Origin: Desulfobacterales bacterium
GTDB taxonomy: Bacteria > Desulfobacterota > Desulfobacteria > Desulfobacterales > JAAELO01
Length of the DNA: 64,000 bases
NCBI GenBank assembly: GCA_024226555.1
Contig: JAAELO010000297.1
Coordinates: forward strand, 1 to 64,000
Direction of reading: 5' to 3'
In this document: positions 61,913 to 64,000 of the stretch, piece after piece
Layout of the letters: each line of letters begins with the position of its first letter
Numbering within the stretch: position 1 is the first letter of the stretch
Translations under genes and position numbers: made by a program
The notes under the pieces: generated by a model
Databases searched by the model: none
What the model was told of the DNA's origin: nothing
Seen by the model: only the letters and a program-made list of their open reading frames with translations

Positions 61913-63980
61913 ATTTTATTTGGTTTATAGTTATTAGGTCGCATCTTCTCTCCTCAAAATACTTTTTGTTATCCTTATATTCAGATGTCTTTTCAAAATA
62001 GATAATAAACGCCTTATACTCATCGGTTAACGGAACTCCTAATGAATCCATTTCAATGAGTTTTTCATATTTGTCAGTATCACTCATCTTATCTATCTCT
62101 GAATTGATATCTTCAGGTTCACAGGTTGGTTCATAATCATCTATTTCAATTACTTCCCCATCATCCTGCATTTTTTCAAGGGCTTTTACCTCGGATTTTA
62201 TTTTTTCAATATCATCCTTGGTAAGCTCTTTTTTCTTTTCTGGAATCTGTTTGACTTCTTGATTACCATTAATATCAAAACCTGAATCCTGTACCCTTTT
62301 ACGTATCTCAGGAATGTATTGTTTTTTAACAATCTCCCTTGTACTGGCTACTGTTTGTTTTTTTAATGATTCTTGTGATTCAAGTTGTCTTTCAAGCTCA
62401 GCTTGCTCAGCTTCAGTTCCAAGTATATTAGCTGCAGGATGAACTCCTATTTGCTTAACAGCTTCACATATGAATTGTTCATCTTTTGCATCATATACGA
62501 GGATTGAGTCACGATTTTGAAGATCGTAATAGACAATTGCCTTATGAGTTCGACCATATAAATACTTATGATTATACCATTTCTTAAAAAGTCGTATACC
62601 ACGCCGTTTAATTTTACGTGTTTCTTCAACAAGCATTAGTGCTCTAAGTTCAAGAGGATTAACCCCAGTTCCAACACCTTTTTCAAATATTTCAAGAGGT
62701 GTTTTACCTGCTAATTTAGATTCAGGACCTTGTTTTCTTCTGCACCACATATCAAGCCATTTACCAATAACTATATGACTATCTTCAAGAGTTGGTGTAA
62801 AGCCTCTTGTTGTTCTCTCATGGAGCAATCTATGGAGCTTTTCTCCTCTATTTTTCCAAACTGGTTTGTTATTGATGCATTCACCGACAAAGGTGGGAGA
62901 CATTCTTTCAAGCTCACCAAATGTTCTGAAGAATCGTTCAATAGGTTTGGCTTGTCCATGATATGGTTTGGCGGTCATAACTGCAATTCCAAGCTTTCTA
63001 TAAAGACCAGGGAGCTTTGTCTGGTTAAAGTTTTTAACACCAGTAAAATAAGTAGCTTTAAAAGCTCTACCATTATCCATATAAACACATTTGGGCATCT
63101 TACCCAGGCGAAGGATTGATCTTCGAAGAGCAACAGAAATACTGTCGATGTTCTCTGTTGGCATAATCTCCCATCCACAGATGAAGCCTGTCTTAAAGTC
63201 AGAAAATGCAACCAACATCATCCGTTTAGGCTTGCCTGTGTATGGATTGATCATTTCAAAATTTAGGACATGACCATCAGCAACAAGGATGTCACCAACT
63301 TCAAGCTTGTCATAATCCCTGCTAAGAGGTGGAATTACTTTATCATTTAAACCTTTTTCACCATGTCTCCAGAATACCCATTGATCATAATTATACTCAA
63401 TCCATTCTTTAAGCCATCGTAAATACGTAGTTTCTGAAAGATTTGTTTCAATATCTTTTTCTCTCATAACTGCAACACATTGACGTATTAGTTCAAGCTT
63501 GGGCTTTCCAGGTGTGTTGTACTGTGATCTAACCAGAGTTAGTATAACTTCTGCTTGTTGCTTTGTTACTTCCCTTTTACCTTTTAAATAATAACCTCTG
63601 TTATCCACAAGACACTCAGGATCCCAGTTGTTATTTTCTAACTTCGTTTTCCAGGCAGAAAGTGTTTTTTCATTTGTCTCTCCAACTTCACGGTAAATAT
63701 CAGGAAATGTTCCAGCTTCACCAAGGTTATAGGACATAAAAAATATTTTTTTAGCTTTTGCTTTCTGTCCATATTTTGCACTGTCTATAGATTTTACATA
63801 TGCCTTTGCAAGTTCTGTTTTTAAATATGCTTTCTCTTTTTGAACCCTTAAAACCTTTTTAACAGGCTTTTTACCTTTAACAGGTGCTGTTATTTGAGGT
63901 TCAACCTTAACTACCTCTTTTGCTTTTTTAAAAAATACAGCAATCACATTCCTAACATCAACTGGAAGGCGTATAACCAT
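61905..63980 (-). CDS. DDE transposase of a Mu-like phage (Mu A-like)
   Basis: A protein of at least 691 aa. Catalytic triad Asp235 (LVADGHVLNFE), Asp302 (VYMDNGRAF) and Glu348 (AKPIERFFR), with MuA-like spacing. A DNA-binding N-terminal region precedes (50-220), and a Glu-rich C-terminus follows (about 600-680), probably the B-interaction part. The frame stays open to the window edge (GIVRKYM upstream of the ATG) and no ribosome site is seen before 63980, so the true start may lie outside the window. It carries out phage integration and replicative transposition. Confidence 0.92.
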   Translation of the reverse strand: MVIRLPVDVRNVIAVFFKKAKEVVKVEPQITAPVKGKKPVKKVLRVQKEKAYLKTELAKAYVKSIDSAKYGQKAKAKKIFFMSYNLGEAGTFPDIYREVGETNEKTLSAWKTKLENNNWDPECLVDNRGYYLKGKREVTKQQAEVILTLVRSQYNTPGKPKLELIRQCVAVMREKDIETNLSETTYLRWLKEWIEYNYDQWVFWRHGEKGLNDKVIPPLSRDYDKLEVGDILVADGHVLNFEMINPYTGKPKRMMLVAFSDFKTGFICGWEIMPTENIDSISVALRRSILRLGKMPKCVYMDNGRAFKATYFTGVKNFNQTKLPGLYRKLGIAVMTAKPYHGQAKPIERFFRTFGELERMSPTFVGECINNKPVWKNRGEKLHRLLHERTTRGFTPTLEDSHIVIGKWLDMWCRRKQGPESKLAGKTPLEIFEKGVGTGVNPLELRALMLVEETRKIKRRGIRLFKKWYNHKYLYGRTHKAIVYYDLQNRDSILVYDAKDEQFICEAVKQIGVHPAANILGTEAEQAELERQLESQESLKKQTVASTREIVKKQYIPEIRKRVQDSGFDINGNQEVKQIPEKKKELTKDDIEKIKSEVKALEKMQDDGEVIEIDDYEPTCEPEDINSEIDKMSDTDKYEKLIEMDSLGVPLTDEYKAFIIYFEKTSEYKDNKKYFEERRCDLITINQIKSG

Positions 63981-64000
63981 ATACTTTCTAACAATTCCGT

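Overview
The window is an AT-rich stretch of a Gram-negative bacterial chromosome. It carries lipid A metabolism (LpxH-like), beta-barrel outer-membrane proteins ending in Phe, a LetA/LetB-type lipid transport locus and an RND efflux pump. Several families here are frequent in Desulfobacterota: DUF166, YjfB motility protein, a PAS/HisKA protein without an ATPase domain, a TIGR04219-like barrel and DUF1573. My best guess is a Desulfobacterales-like organism, but there is no rRNA or other taxonomic marker to confirm it.

Region 1 (1-31 kb) is chromosomal. In order it holds: the end of a barrel protein; DUF166, LpxH-like and PAS/HisKA genes; a YjfB-like gene; an outer-membrane barrel; a new 42-aa ORF; gltA (citrate synthase) with a recognisable promoter and terminator; upp and uraA (uracil salvage); a 46-repeat MORN lipoprotein whose stop overlaps the start of a MYG1-family nuclease gene; tRNA-Phe(GAA); a HAD phosphatase; a DUF1573 protein; priA with a sulfotransferase-like and a P-loop kinase-like gene; a CheY-like regulator; a locus of two half-length LetA genes plus an eight-MCE-domain LetB; and an RND pump operon behind a palindromic operator. 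A family of imperfectly palindromic repeats (full copies about 130 bp, ends GGGAACCTCTAATAA) recurs in intergenic spaces from 331 to 21572. Copies often sit directly 3' of a stop codon. I see none in the prophage.

Region 2 (about 31-32.6 kb) is a decayed junction: a DUF3015 gene with a damaged start, a secreted HNH nuclease, a umuD-like pseudogene and an orphan coding remnant.

Region 3 (32627 to the right edge) is a Mu-like transposable prophage, entirely on the minus strand, whose left end lies outside the window. Read from right to left it has the DDE transposase A and ATPase B; an early block (wHTH protein, zinc ribbon, GemA-like, DUF3164, ASCH-like, a membrane protein with a C-terminal HTH, several small ORFs); a small HTH protein; a lysis block; small and large terminase; a portal fused to a Mu F-like head protein; protease/scaffold; decoration protein; capsid; head-tail connectors; sheath and tube; tail chaperones joined by a programmed -1 frameshift; tape measure; baseplate; tail fibre; and a Dam-type methylase at the right end. 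Most genes abut or overlap by a few bases, as in a single long late operon.

The most unusual signal is a cluster of nine TCGGCCGA-like palindromes (57380-57580) inside the early membrane/HTH gene. The perfect copies lie in all three codon phases, so the constraint is on the DNA rather than the protein.
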